Shown here one piece after another: positions 18,255 to 27,602 of a stretch of DNA of 64,000 bases; the first letter of the stretch is position 1; each line of letters begins with the position of its first letter. Location: assembly GCF_000756375.1 (NCBI RefSeq), contig NZ_JNFD01000030.1, positions 1-64,000 of the forward strand, read 5' to 3'. Below the pieces are notes generated by a model. That model was given only the letters and a program-made list of their open reading frames with translations, was not told the DNA's origin and did not search any database. The stretch is from Sphingopyxis sp. LC81. Its GTDB lineage: Bacteria > Pseudomonadota > Alphaproteobacteria > Sphingomonadales > Sphingomonadaceae. A program made the translations under genes and the position numbers.

Positions 18255-18947
18255 ATGACGCTTCGCCGGCAATATCAGCGCTGGTTCGGCCGTTACCAAA
18301 TCAAGGATCCGCGGCCGATTGCCGCGGGATCACCCTATACTTTCGAACTTCCGTCGGAGAATGAGCTGCTCGCGGTCGCGCCTGGCGACCTCGTCAAGCT
18401 GTTGTTCCGGTCGATTCCGGCCGGTGAATGGGAAACCGAGCGCATGTGGGTCATCGTGACCGACGCCGATGGCGCGAATATGGCCGGGACGCTCGACAAT
18501 GAACCAAGCGACATGCCGCAGCTCAAGGCCGGCGACCGCATAAATTTCTGTCGCGACCACATCATCGATATCATATGGGACGATGATCGCGTCACACCGC
18601 CGCCGCCCTCCCCCCGCAGCCGCGACTATTGGGACCGCTGTTTCGTCGACAATGCGATCCTTGACGGCCGGCGAAAGGTCGAGTTTCTGTATCGCGAAGA
18701 ACCCGAACCGCCGCGCGAGGGTGATAAGTTTCCCGACAGCGGCTGGCGGATCGAGAGTGACCCGCCCGAGTTGTCCGACATTGAGAGCAGCAGTCCGCCT
18801 TTCAGCTATGTTGCGCTCGGCGCGGTGCTGAACCGCGACGATAGCTGGCTGCACCTGATCGACGAACCGGTCGGCAATGCCTTCGAGCGCGACCCGGGCA
18901 CGGGCCAGTTCGTCCCGGCCGAAATGCCGATCGACGACTCCGAGTGA
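18255..18947 (+). CDS. DUF2314/DUF2185-like hypothetical protein
   Basis: About 230 residues from ATG 18255, eight bases after the VWA stop. Around residues 56-100 it reads ERMWVIVTDADG, GTLDNEPSDMPQLKAGDRINF and HIIDIIW, the pattern of DUF2314 (a small domain in which an aromatic MWV strand is followed by LxNxP and KxGDxI). The C-terminal third resembles DUF2185-type immunity-like proteins (DPPELSDIESSSPPFSYVALGAVLNRDD). Such domains occur in polymorphic-toxin immunity proteins, but no toxin gene is next to it. Function unassigned. No signal peptide. Confidence 0.72.
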   Translation: MTLRRQYQRWFGRYQIKDPRPIAAGSPYTFELPSENELLAVAPGDLVKLLFRSIPAGEWETERMWVIVTDADGANMAGTLDNEPSDMPQLKAGDRINFCRDHIIDIIWDDDRVTPPPPSPRSRDYWDRCFVDNAILDGRRKVEFLYREEPEPPREGDKFPDSGWRIESDPPELSDIESSSPPFSYVALGAVLNRDDSWLHLIDEPVGNAFERDPGTGQFVPAEMPIDDSE

Positions 18948-18988
18948 AATCGCTCGAAATCACCAGCCCCTCCGGCTAATCCCCGAAG

Positions 18989-19795
18989 ATGATCGACCTC
19001 CCCCTCGTCACCATCCTGCTCCTCACCGGCTTCATCAACCTCATCGGCGCGCTTGCCTATGCCGCGCGCATTGCCGGCGTCCGCACACGGCGCATCGCGA
19101 TGTCGTTCGCGCTGTTCAACATCCTCGTGCTCTTTTCGCGCACCTCGAACAGCTTCCTCGGCCCCTTCCTCGCCAAGCGCATCGAGACGCGCATCCACGA
19201 CGGCAGCGGCGCCCAGCTCTTCATCGACATGCAGTTCGTGCTCGCCGCGGCGAGCGTCGCGACACTGATCGGCATCCTGCTCGTGCCCACGGGGCAGCGC
19301 ATGTTCGCGGCTGCGATCGGCTGGTATCAGGACAACCGCTCGACGACGAAGCTCGCACTGAAGGCCGCGAGCCCAAGCGGCCTGCGCACATTGGGCCGAT
19401 CGCTGACCTTCCCCAGCCTGTCGCACCTCCGGAGCTGGAAGATGCCCAAGGGCATCGGCTGGGGCGTGCTCATCGCGAACTGCCTCGCGCAATCCTTGCT
19501 CGCGGTGGGCGTCGTCGCGTCGCTCTATGCCGGCTATCTCGCCCCCGAATTTCGCGTCACCGCGTCGCAGCTCTCGGCGCTGATCAACGGCTTCGCGACG
19601 ATCCTCCTGTTCGCCTTCATCGACCCGCAATTGTCGGTGATGACCGACGATGCGGTCGAGGGCAAAGTCGACGAGGCCGATTTCCGCCGCGCGATCACGC
19701 TGATCTCGCTGAGCCGCCTCGCGGGCACAGTCCTGGCGCAGGCGCTGCTGCTGCCCGCCGCGCTGCTGATCGCGTGGGTCGCCGTGCATGTCTGA
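18989..19795 (+). CDS. Amj-family lipid II flippase
   Basis: A 268-residue polytopic membrane protein whose first 55 residues contain GFINLIGALAYAARIAGVRT and then FNILVLFSRTSNSFLGPFL, the hallmark of the DUF2837/Amj family. Amj is an alternative to MurJ, moving lipid-linked peptidoglycan precursors across the cytoplasmic membrane; the role here rests on family membership. At least five further hydrophobic segments follow to the C terminus. It overlaps the next membrane-protein gene by 8 bases, so the two are translated together. Confidence 0.8.
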   Translation: MIDLPLVTILLLTGFINLIGALAYAARIAGVRTRRIAMSFALFNILVLFSRTSNSFLGPFLAKRIETRIHDGSGAQLFIDMQFVLAAASVATLIGILLVPTGQRMFAAAIGWYQDNRSTTKLALKAASPSGLRTLGRSLTFPSLSHLRSWKMPKGIGWGVLIANCLAQSLLAVGVVASLYAGYLAPEFRVTASQLSALINGFATILLFAFIDPQLSVMTDDAVEGKVDEADFRRAITLISLSRLAGTVLAQALLLPAALLIAWVAVHV

Positions 19796-20636
19796 CACGC
19801 AGCGCGGCCACAGCCGCTTCCATGCCGTCCGAGCGCGGCTGGAGGCGATGGCGGTAACACCCGGGCCGCGCGGCTGGTTTCTCGAATTCCTCGTCTTCGG
19901 CTTCAAACAGGGATGGGCGTGCCTGTTCGGCGCGCTGATGCTCGCGCTCTTGCTCGGCACCCATCTCTTCTGGCCCGACGACGCGCCGCTCCACCGCTAT
20001 GACGCGATCACGATCGGCGCGGTGATGATCCAGCTCGGCATGCTCGCCCTCCGGCTCGAGACCCCGAAAGAAGCGCTCGTCATCCTGATGTTCCATATCG
20101 TCGGCACCGTGATGGAGCTGTTCAAGACCGCCGCGGGGTCATGGCAATATCCCGAGGCGAGCCTGCTCCACATCGGCGCGGTGCCGCTCTTCTCGGGCTT
20201 CATGTACGCCGCCGTCGGCAGCTATATCGCGCGTGTCTGGCGCATCTTCGACTTCCGCTATTCGGGCTACCCGCCCGCGTGGACGAGCTACGCGCTGGCG
20301 GCGGCGATCTACGTCAATTTTTTCGCGCACCACTGGCTATACGACATCCGCTGGTTCCTCTTCGCCGCGACCGCGCTGCTCTTCTGGCGCTGTCAGGTGT
20401 GGTTCCGCCCGCTGCACGTCCACCGCCGCATGCCGTTGCTCGTCGGCTGGGGCCTCGTCGCTTTGTTCATCTGGTTCGCCGAAAATATCGGCACCTTCGC
20501 GCGCGCCTGGACCTATCCGAGCCAGAACGACGGCTGGCACATGGTCGGCGTGGAGAAGCTCGGCAGCTGGTATCTGCTGATGATCATCTCGTTCGTGCTT
20601 GTCAGCCTCGTCCAGCGGCCGAAGACACCGGATTAA
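19788..20636 (+). CDS. DUF817 integral membrane protein
   Basis: The 282-residue protein has about eight hydrophobic segments and the DUF817 hallmarks: FGFKQGWACLFGALML near residue 37, HIVGTVMELFKTAAGSWQYPE near 104, and FAENIGTFARAWTYP near 235. The family's function is unknown. The start overlaps the end of the Amj gene. The gene converges with the M24 peptidase, overlapping its 3' end by 4 bases. Confidence 0.82.
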   Translation: MSDTQRGHSRFHAVRARLEAMAVTPGPRGWFLEFLVFGFKQGWACLFGALMLALLLGTHLFWPDDAPLHRYDAITIGAVMIQLGMLALRLETPKEALVILMFHIVGTVMELFKTAAGSWQYPEASLLHIGAVPLFSGFMYAAVGSYIARVWRIFDFRYSGYPPAWTSYALAAAIYVNFFAHHWLYDIRWFLFAATALLFWRCQVWFRPLHVHRRMPLLVGWGLVALFIWFAENIGTFARAWTYPSQNDGWHMVGVEKLGSWYLLMIISFVLVSLVQRPKTPD

Positions 20637-21877
20637 CCGAACGGCTTGTCGATCGACGGCGGCGGTTCGCTGAACCACTTCGGCCCGCTGTCGGTCATAT
20701 GGAAGCAGTCCTCGAGCCGGATACCGAACTCGCCGGGGATATAGATACCGGGTTCGTTCGAGAAACACATGCCGGGCGCAAGCTTCGTCGTTTCACCGCG
20801 CACGAGGTTGACCGGCTCGTGCCCGTCGAGCCCGATGCCATGGCCGGTACGGTGCGAGGTGCCGGGCAGCTTGTAGCCGGGCCCCCAACCGAGGCTCTCA
20901 TAATAGGCGCGCACCGCGTCATCGACCTTGCCCGCGGGGGTGCCGAGCTTTGCCGCGGCGAAAGCGACATCCTGTCCCTTGCGCATCTGGTCCCACACTT
21001 GCCGCTGGCGCGCCGTCGCCTTGCCATAAACAAAGCTGCGCGAAATATCGGATTGATAGCCATGCACCGTCGCGCCGCAGTCCATGAGCACGACCTCGCC
21101 GCTCTTGACCGCCTGCGGCTTACCGCTGCCGTGCGGATAGGCACTCGCCTCGCCGAGCAGGATCAGCTCGAACTCGCTCTTGCCGCCGAGCGCGATGGTC
21201 GCGGCCTTCATAATCGCCCCGATGTCGGCGGGGGGCATTCCCGCCTCGACCCGCGGCGCGGTGTGGCGATAGGCGGCGAGCGTGATGTCGGCAGCGATCT
21301 GCATCAGCGCGATTTCGGCGGGCGACTTGTGCATCCGGCACCCGCGCACCACAGGAGCGCCGTTGACGACCGTTGCCTCCGGCATCGCTTTTTCGAGGCC
21401 GTCGACCGCGAAATAGCGGACCGTCTCCTCGACCCCGATCCGGCCCTTCGCCAGCCCGCGCTTGCCGAGCCAGGCGGCGACCGCTGCGAGCGGATTCTCA
21501 TCCTCGTTCCAGGTCAGCACCTCGGCGTCGACGCCCAGACTCTCGCGCACCGACGGTTCCTCGAAGAAGGGCGTGACGACCGCGAACTCGCCCTCGCGCG
21601 TCAGCACCGCGGCGGTCAGCCGTTCGCTGCGCCACCATTCGACGCCGGTGAAATAGATGAGGCTCGACCCGGGCTCGATCAGCAGCGCCCCGATATCGTT
21701 CGCGCGCATCAGTTCCTTCGCCTTGGCGATCCGCGCCATGCGTTCGGCCTTGCCAATCGGGACAGCCTTCGCGGCGAGATTGGGAAGGCCGGCGGTATCG
21801 GCGGCGAACACCGGCGCGGGCAAAGCCGCTGCCAGCCCGCCAATTGCCGCGGTGCCGAGGAATTGCCGTCGGTGCAT
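20633..21877 (-). CDS. Exported M24 family metallopeptidase (Xaa-Pro aminopeptidase-like)
   Basis: 414 residues from ATG 21877. The N terminus MHRRQFLGTAAIGGLAAALPAPVFA is a Tat-type signal (twin Arg, hydrophobic core, Ala-x-Ala site), so the enzyme is probably folded before export. The pita-bread catalytic domain has all five metal ligands: two Asp in VLMDCGATVHGYQSDISRSF, His in GHGIGLDGHE, and Glu in SNEPGIYI and IRLEDCF. It should remove N-terminal residues preceding proline or act as a dipeptidase. An ATG two codons earlier sits too close to the GAAGGGG ribosome site. The NamZ-like gene lies upstream on the same strand with 14 bases between. Confidence 0.9.
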   Translation of the reverse strand: MHRRQFLGTAAIGGLAAALPAPVFAADTAGLPNLAAKAVPIGKAERMARIAKAKELMRANDIGALLIEPGSSLIYFTGVEWWRSERLTAAVLTREGEFAVVTPFFEEPSVRESLGVDAEVLTWNEDENPLAAVAAWLGKRGLAKGRIGVEETVRYFAVDGLEKAMPEATVVNGAPVVRGCRMHKSPAEIALMQIAADITLAAYRHTAPRVEAGMPPADIGAIMKAATIALGGKSEFELILLGEASAYPHGSGKPQAVKSGEVVLMDCGATVHGYQSDISRSFVYGKATARQRQVWDQMRKGQDVAFAAAKLGTPAGKVDDAVRAYYESLGWGPGYKLPGTSHRTGHGIGLDGHEPVNLVRGETTKLAPGMCFSNEPGIYIPGEFGIRLEDCFHMTDSGPKWFSEPPPSIDKPFG

Positions 21878-21891
21878 TATCATCCCCTTCG

Positions 21892-23097
21892 TCAGTAGAT
21901 TAGCAGATCGGCGATTTCGTCGCGCCACGCAGCCTCATCGGGCAGCGCCAGCGCATCGAGATCGCCCGCCACCGCGCCCGCATCGTCGACCCACTGGCGC
22001 AGGCCGGGGCCGCCGTTGATCACGTCGATCGCGAGCACATCGTCGGTATATTCATATTTGAAATCCTTGCCGCGCCAGATCGGATAGTCCGGATAGAGGC
22101 TGCGGATCGCCTTGAAGCCGAGCGCCTGCACGCGCCATGGCTGGAACGCATTATCGTCGTACCACGGCCCGTCGGCATGGATATGCACGCCGCTGTTGAG
22201 CTGGCCGACATGCTTGTGAAAGGTCGGCTGGAACCAGATGTCGCGGAGCTTGCATCCGCCGAGCCATTGCGGCGCCAGCCGCTGCATTTCGGCGATCACC
22301 GCCTTGGCGTCGATATCGGGCGCGCCGAACAGTTCGAGCGGGCGTGTCGTCCCCCTGCCCTCGCTCAAGGTCGCGCCCTCGACCATCACCGTTCCGGCAT
22401 AAGCGCGCGCCATATTCACGTTGGCGGCGTTGGGGCTGGGATTGATCCACACGCGGTCCGTGGGCCAGCCGAAGCCGGGGCCCTTCGGGTCCCAGCCGTC
22501 CATCGCGATGACGCGATAGTCGACGTCGAGCCCGAAGTGGCGGATGAACCAGTGCCCGATCTCGCCCATCGAGAGGCCATGACGCATCACCATCGGCCCG
22601 GCGCCGACGAAACTTTCCCAGCCGGGCAGAAGCCGCGTGCCCTCGACCGGGCGCCCCGCGGGGTTCGGCCGGTCGAGCACCCACACCGCCTTGCCATGCT
22701 GCGCCGCGGCTTCGAGGATGTAGAGCAAGGTCGTGACATAGGTGTAGATGCGGCAGCCGAGGTCCTGCAGGTCGACCAGGATCACGTCGAAAGTGTGCAT
22801 CGACTGGCCCGAGGGGCGGCGCACCTCGCCATAGAGGCTGAACACTGGCATGCCGTAGGTCGGATCGGTGAAGTCGGGCGACTCCATCATATTGTCCTGA
22901 AGGTCACCGCGCACGCCATGCTGCGGTCCGAACACCGCGGTGATGTCGAGCCCCGAAGCGACGAGCGCATCGAGGCTGTGCGTCAGGTCGGCGGTGACCG
23001 AGGCGGGGTGCGCGAGCAGCGCGACGCGCTTTCCTTCGAGCGGTTTGCGAAGCGCCGGGTCGGCGAGCAGGCGGTCGATGCCGAAGTGAACAGTCAT
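21892..23097 (-). CDS. DUF1343 protein, NamZ-like exo-beta-N-acetylmuramidase
   Basis: 401 residues from ATG 23097. The family is recognised from LLAHPASVTADLTHSLDALVA, FGPQHGVRGDLQDNM, DLQDLGCRIYTY and LDRPNPAGRPVEGTRL. Characterised members (NamZ) remove terminal N-acetylmuramic acid from peptidoglycan fragments, so a role in cell-wall recycling or scavenging is likely. No signal peptide is evident from this start; a longer open frame to 23454 is rejected because it lies inside the upstream gene. ATG overlaps the upstream stop (ATGA), so the gene is coupled to the DOMON-like gene. Confidence 0.87.
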   Translation of the reverse strand: MTVHFGIDRLLADPALRKPLEGKRVALLAHPASVTADLTHSLDALVASGLDITAVFGPQHGVRGDLQDNMMESPDFTDPTYGMPVFSLYGEVRRPSGQSMHTFDVILVDLQDLGCRIYTYVTTLLYILEAAAQHGKAVWVLDRPNPAGRPVEGTRLLPGWESFVGAGPMVMRHGLSMGEIGHWFIRHFGLDVDYRVIAMDGWDPKGPGFGWPTDRVWINPSPNAANVNMARAYAGTVMVEGATLSEGRGTTRPLELFGAPDIDAKAVIAEMQRLAPQWLGGCKLRDIWFQPTFHKHVGQLNSGVHIHADGPWYDDNAFQPWRVQALGFKAIRSLYPDYPIWRGKDFKYEYTDDVLAIDVINGGPGLRQWVDDAGAVAGDLDALALPDEAAWRDEIADLLIY

Positions 23098-23642
23098 GCC
23101 GCGTCGGGTGCCCCAAGCGTGAGCGCAAAGCAATCGGGATGATGGAAGTCGGGTTTGCCCGGCGGGTGCGCGAGCGCCCAATAGCTTTTGGTGCCGTCGA
23201 GCTCTTCGATTACCGCGGACAGTGCCAATTTTGCGCCATTGTCGGGAAAAATCCCGGGCTCGACGCGCAGCGCATAGCTTTGATCGCCCTTCTCTGCCGC
23301 CATTTCCCATGGGGCGAGGTCGTCCGCGCGCAAGAGCGATCGATAATCGTCGAACTGGTAACAGGCCCAGCGGCCATCGGGCGAGTAATTGAACTCGGTG
23401 TAATCGGGCTCGCCGTCCTCGGTCAGGAACGCCTCGAAGCAGGTGCTTTCCCAAAGGCCATCGGTCGCACTGTCGGCGATCACGAGCTCGCCCTGACCAT
23501 CGGGCAGCACCAGCGCCGCGGTCGCGCCATCGACGATGAAGCGCAACGCGAAACCGTCGTCGAACGACAGCGACACTTCGACCGCGACGGCGCGCACGGC
23601 CTTGCCCGGCGTGCCGGGGTGACAGATCAATTCCCTGCGCAT
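23094..23642 (-). CDS. DOMON-like domain protein
   Basis: 182 residues from ATG 23642 (a TTG three codons earlier is the alternative). The block [13 protein letters not shown], then [21 protein letters not shown] (about residues 62-100) is typical of DOMON-like / family 9 carbohydrate-binding beta sandwiches. Such domains bind sugars or haem; which one here is unknown. No signal peptide. It is translationally coupled to the NamZ-like muramidase downstream, so a role in handling muropeptide sugars is an attractive inference. It is divergent from tyrS, 41 bases apart. Confidence 0.78.
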   Translation of the reverse strand: MRRELICHPGTPGKAVRAVAVEVSLSFDDGFALRFIVDGATAALVLPDGQGELVIADSATDGLWESTCFEAFLTEDGEPDYTEFNYSPDGRWACYQFDDYRSLLRADDLAPWEMAAEKGDQSYALRVEPGIFPDNGAKLALSAVIEELDGTKSYWALAHPPGKPDFHHPDCFALTLGAPDAA

Positions 23643-23683
23643 GCTATCCAAATATCAAACCCCATGCTAAGCGCCCGCGCGTT

Positions 23684-24910
23684 ATGACGAACTATAAATC
23701 CGACCTGCTGCGCCTCCTCGACGAGCGAGGCTATATCCATCAGACGACCGACGCGGAAGGGCTCGATGCGCTCGCCGCCAAACAGGTCGTCCCCGGATAT
23801 ATCGGCTTCGACGCAACCGCACCGTCGCTGCACGTCGGCAGCCTCGTTCAGATTATGATGCTGCGCCGCCTGCAACAGACGGGGCACAAGCCCGTCGTGC
23901 TGATGGGCGGCGGGACGACGCGCATCGGCGACCCGACCGGCCGCGACGAAAGCCGCAAGATGCTGTCGGACGAAACGATCGCCGCGAACATCGCGTCGAT
24001 CTTCAGCATCTTCCAGCAATATCTGACCTTCGGCGACGGCCCGACCGACGCGGTGATGGTCGACAACCAGGACTGGCTCGGCCAGCTCGGTTATATCGAG
24101 CTGCTGCAGGAAGTCGGCACGCATTTCACGATCAACCGCATGATGACCTTCGATTCGGTCAAGCTGCGGCTCGAACGCGAACAGCCGATGACCTTCCTCG
24201 AATTCAACTACATGATCCTGCAGGGCTATGATTTCCGCCATCTGTCGAAGACGATGGACATGCGGTTGCAAATGGGCGGGTCCGACCAGTGGGGTAATAT
24301 CGTCAACGGGATGGAACTCGGCCGCCGGATGGACGGCGCCGACCTTTACGGCCTCACGACTCCGCTGCTGACCACCGCTGCGGGAACCAAAATGGGCAAA
24401 ACCGCCGCCGGCGCGGTGTGGCTTAATCCCGAACAACTGTCCCATTTTGACTATTGGCAGTTCTGGCGCAACACCGACGACCGCGACGTCGGCAAGTTCC
24501 TGAAGCTCTTCACCGATCTGCCGCTCGAGGAGATCGCACGGCTCGAAGCGCTCGAAGGCGCGGAGATCAACGAGGCGAAGAAGATCCTTGCGAACGAAGC
24601 GACCGCGATGTGCCGCGGCGCGGACGCCGCAAAGGCGGCCGCCAAGACCGCGACGCAAACCTTTGAAAAGGGACAAATCGGTGGCGATCTTCCGCAGGCC
24701 GTCGCGCCCGCCGAGGGGATCAGCGTCGTCGATGCGCTGCGCGAACTCGGCTTCGCGGGCTCGAACAAGGAGGCGCGCCGCAAGCTCGACGAGGGCGCGG
24801 TGAAGGTCGACGGCGTCGTCATTCGCGACCCGCAACACCTGATCCAGCCTGGCGCGGACCCCGTTCCGCTTAGCTTCGGGTCAAAAAAACATGGCCTTGT
24901 GACGCGCTAG
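23684..24910 (+). CDS. tyrS: Tyrosyl-tRNA synthetase
   Basis: The 408-residue class I synthetase has the HIGH-type signature HVGS (50-53, in SLHVGSL), the KMSKS-type loop KMGKT near residue 238, and a C-terminal S4 RNA-binding domain (about 340-405, with [30 protein letters not shown]). It charges tRNA-Tyr. Length and order are normal for the bacterial TyrRS. A PilZ gene follows 46 bases downstream in the same direction. Confidence 0.97.
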   Translation: MTNYKSDLLRLLDERGYIHQTTDAEGLDALAAKQVVPGYIGFDATAPSLHVGSLVQIMMLRRLQQTGHKPVVLMGGGTTRIGDPTGRDESRKMLSDETIAANIASIFSIFQQYLTFGDGPTDAVMVDNQDWLGQLGYIELLQEVGTHFTINRMMTFDSVKLRLEREQPMTFLEFNYMILQGYDFRHLSKTMDMRLQMGGSDQWGNIVNGMELGRRMDGADLYGLTTPLLTTAAGTKMGKTAAGAVWLNPEQLSHFDYWQFWRNTDDRDVGKFLKLFTDLPLEEIARLEALEGAEINEAKKILANEATAMCRGADAAKAAAKTATQTFEKGQIGGDLPQAVAPAEGISVVDALRELGFAGSNKEARRKLDEGAVKVDGVVIRDPQHLIQPGADPVPLSFGSKKHGLVTR

Positions 24911-24956
24911 CGCGCAGGGAACGTTTACGACTTCTTCAGCAATCGGATGGATCGTC

Positions 24957-25325
24957 ATGGCCAAATCAACAAGGTCCACGAATATGCGCAAGATCGACAC
25001 GAGCAAGGCCCATTATGTCGGCCTCGACCAGCGGATCGCTCCGCGTAGCGACGTCTATTGCCGCCTGCCCTTCGTCATGCCCGACGGACGGCAGGAAATG
25101 TGCACCTGCGTCAACATCAGCGCCGACGGTATGCTGATGCGCTTCGAACGCGGGCTGGAGATCGGCGACCTTGTCGTGCTCCGCATGCCCATCATCGGCC
25201 GCACCTCGGCGAAGGTCGTCTGGTCGCTCGCCGGCAAGACGGGTTTGCAGTTCGAAAAATCGATTTCGGTCGAAGATTATCTGCCGATGATCCGCGCCAT
25301 GGGCGCACGCGGGGATGTCAACTAA
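24957..25325 (+). CDS. PilZ domain-containing protein
   Basis: A 122-residue single-domain protein. The c-di-GMP binding residues are in place: an arginine motif R26-I-A-P-R30 followed by NISADGM (53-59), matching the [D/N]xSxxG half of PilZ. It is therefore a likely c-di-GMP receptor with an unknown output. Met10 is a possible later start. It may be cotranscribed with tyrS. A strong hairpin lies 26 bases after the stop, shared with the convergent recG. Confidence 0.85.
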   Translation: MAKSTRSTNMRKIDTSKAHYVGLDQRIAPRSDVYCRLPFVMPDGRQEMCTCVNISADGMLMRFERGLEIGDLVVLRMPIIGRTSAKVVWSLAGKTGLQFEKSISVEDYLPMIRAMGARGDVN

Positions 25326-25351
25326 ACACTTAGCAGAGATCGGCTTCTTCT

Positions 25352-25373
25352 CCCCTCCCGCTTGCGGGAGGGG
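25352..25373. terminator. Hairpin between convergent PilZ and recG genes
   Basis: A perfect 10 bp stem, CCCCTCCCGC (25352-25361) with GCGGGAGGGG (25364-25373), around a 2-base loop. It sits between the PilZ stop (25325) and the recG stop (25379). There is no T-run on the plus side, while TTCTTC-type tracts flank the other side, so it may end one or both transcripts. Confidence 0.6.
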
Positions 25374-25378
25374 GACTA

Positions 25379-27445
25379 TCATCCACTCCTCAATAGCGGC
25401 ACCGCGGCATCCCGCTCGAACAGATAGAGGCAGTGCCGCACCGCATCGGCACGGACGCCGTCCATCCCGCCATCCCGCTCGACGAACAGCCGCGCATCGT
25501 CATGCGCGACCGGCAGCAGCCGCACCAGCTGTTCGGGGGTAGCGAGCCGGTAGTCGGCATCTCCCGACTGCTTGAGCCCGAGCAGTTCGCCACCGCCGCG
25601 CAGCTCGAGATCCTTTTCGGCAATCACGAAACCGTCGTTCGTATCGCGCATCAACGCGAGCCGCTCACGCGCGGTTTCAGACAGATTTTGTGAGCGCAGC
25701 AAGAGGCACACCGATTTCGCCGCCCCGCGCCCGACACGGCCGCGGAGTTGATGGAGCTGCGCAAGCCCAAAATTCTCGGCATGTTCGATGATCATCAGGC
25801 TGGCGGCAGGCACATCGACCCCGACCTCGATCACCGTGGTCGCTACGAGGACACCGATTTCACCCGCCTGGAAACGCGCCATGACGTCGTCTTTTTCGGG
25901 GCCTTTCATCCGCCCGTGGACCAGCCCGACGCGCGCATCCCCCAGCCGCGCGCGGAGCAATGCCGCACGGTCCTCAGCCGCAGCCAACTCGCTCCCTTCG
26001 CTCTCGGCGACGAGCGGACATACCCAATAGGCCTGCGCGCCGCTCGCGAGATGGCGGTCGAGGCTGTCGACGACGTCGTCGAGCCGGTCGAGCGAAATGA
26101 CGCGCGTATCGACCGGGGTGCGCCCCGGCGGCATCTCGTCGATCTGCGACACGTCCATCTCGCCATGATTGGCAAGCTGCAGCGTGCGCGGGATCGGCGT
26201 CGCGGTCATCACGAGCAGGTGCGGCGGGCGCGCCGCCTTTTGCGTGAGCATCAACCGCTGCGCGACGCCGAAGCGATGCTGCTCGTCGACGACGACGAGC
26301 GCGAGATCCTTGTACGTCACCGCCTGCTGGAAGATCGCGTGGGTGCCGACGAGGATATCGATGCTGCCGTCGGCGAGGCCCATCAACGTCGATTCGCGCG
26401 CCTTGCCCTTGTCGCGCCCGGTGAGGATCGCAAGGTTCACCGGCAGGCCGCCGAGCATGCGCTGCAACGTCGCAAAATGCTGGCGCGCCAGAATCTCGGT
26501 CGGGGCGAGCAGCGCCGCCTGCGTCCCCGCCTCGACCGCCGCGAGCATCGCGCGCAAGGCGACGAGCGTCTTGCCCGACCCGACGTCGCCCTGCAGCATG
26601 CGCAGCATCGGCGTGTCCTCTGTCATATCGCCCGCAATCTCGCGCCCGACGCGTTCCTGCGCGCCGGTCAGCCCGAATGGCAGCTTCAGCGCGTCGGTCA
26701 GCCGGCCATCGCCACGGATCGCCCTGCCCTTGCGTGTCCGAAGCCCCTGACGGATCAGCATCAGCGCGACCTGGCTCGCGAAAATCTCGTCGTAGGCGAG
26801 CCGGTCGCGCGCGGCTTCGTCGCGCGGGCTGGCATGGGCACGCTCCATCGCCTCGCTCCACGCGGGCCAGCCGCGGCTGGCCAGCAAGGGCGCGTCGATC
26901 CATTCGGCGAGCTCGGGCCGCCGTTCGAGTGCCACCGCGCCAAGCTGCGACAACCGCGCGTTGGTGAGGCCTTCGGTCAGCGGATAGACGGGTTCGTGCA
27001 CCGCGATGCCGTCCTCGTCGCCCGGCTCGGCGACATGGTCGGGGTGCACGATCTGGCGCATGTCGCCGTACATATCGAGCCGACCCGACACGCGCCGCGT
27101 CTCGCCCAAGGGAAAAAGTTTTCGCGCCAGCCCCGACGCGCGCCCGAAATAGACGAGCCGGACATGGTCGCCGGCGCTGTCGAACGCCTCGACGCCGAAG
27201 GGCGCTCGCGGGGATCGGCCGGGGCGATAATCCTGCGCGGTCAGCTCGACGATGATCGCCTGTCCGACCTGCGCCTGATCGAGCCGGTCGACCGGAAAGC
27301 GCGAGATCAGCCCCGTCGGCAAATGAAACAGTATATCGACGACGCGCTCCAGCCCCAGCCGCGTCAGCGGCTTGGCAAGCTGCGGCCCGACGCCTTTCAG
27401 GTCGGTGAGCGCGGCAAAGAGCGGATTGAGTATCTCGGGTCGCAT
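25379..27445 (-). CDS. recG: ATP-dependent DNA helicase RecG
   Basis: 688 residues from ATG 27445. The N-terminal wedge/OB region is followed by the helicase core with Walker A GDVGSGKT (about residue 285), DEQH box VVDEQHRFG, motif III TATPIPRT, and the C-terminal LRGRVGRG and TRG-type motif. RecG reverses stalled forks and branch-migrates Holliday junctions. The open frame continues to 27652, but that extension (RIERSRDA..., GCLDFARHERN) is translation of repeat copy 4, not protein. The natural start is MRPEILNPLF. It is divergent from sdhE. Confidence 0.96.
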   Translation of the reverse strand: MRPEILNPLFAALTDLKGVGPQLAKPLTRLGLERVVDILFHLPTGLISRFPVDRLDQAQVGQAIIVELTAQDYRPGRSPRAPFGVEAFDSAGDHVRLVYFGRASGLARKLFPLGETRRVSGRLDMYGDMRQIVHPDHVAEPGDEDGIAVHEPVYPLTEGLTNARLSQLGAVALERRPELAEWIDAPLLASRGWPAWSEAMERAHASPRDEAARDRLAYDEIFASQVALMLIRQGLRTRKGRAIRGDGRLTDALKLPFGLTGAQERVGREIAGDMTEDTPMLRMLQGDVGSGKTLVALRAMLAAVEAGTQAALLAPTEILARQHFATLQRMLGGLPVNLAILTGRDKGKARESTLMGLADGSIDILVGTHAIFQQAVTYKDLALVVVDEQHRFGVAQRLMLTQKAARPPHLLVMTATPIPRTLQLANHGEMDVSQIDEMPPGRTPVDTRVISLDRLDDVVDSLDRHLASGAQAYWVCPLVAESEGSELAAAEDRAALLRARLGDARVGLVHGRMKGPEKDDVMARFQAGEIGVLVATTVIEVGVDVPAASLMIIEHAENFGLAQLHQLRGRVGRGAAKSVCLLLRSQNLSETARERLALMRDTNDGFVIAEKDLELRGGGELLGLKQSGDADYRLATPEQLVRLLPVAHDDARLFVERDGGMDGVRADAVRHCLYLFERDAAVPLLRSG

Positions 27446-27472
27446 GGCTAGGGCGTGTCTAGCCCCCACATT

Positions 27473-27552
27473 CCGTTCGTGTCGAGCGAAGTCGAGACAC
27501 CCCGCGTTTGCGCCGGACCGACGGGCATCTCGACTTCGCTCGATGCGAACGG
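27473..27552. repeat. Palindromic repeat family A, copy 4
   Basis: An 80 bp copy in the same orientation as those at 1409 and 8068, bounded by CCGTTCG and CGAACGG with the same two arm cores. It occupies most of the divergent promoter region between recG (start 27445) and sdhE (start 27603), so it must lie inside or next to one or both promoters. Read in the recG frame it yields the spurious peptides mentioned under recG. Confidence 0.85.
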
Positions 27553-27602
27553 ATTTCGGGATGGCCGTTGAAGAAGTTCGAGAGAAGAAGACAAGGCCCG
27601 CC

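Noticed and set aside
23098..23454. N-terminal extension of the NamZ-like protein
   Set aside because: It lies inside the DOMON-like gene in another frame; the ATGA overlap gives a better start.
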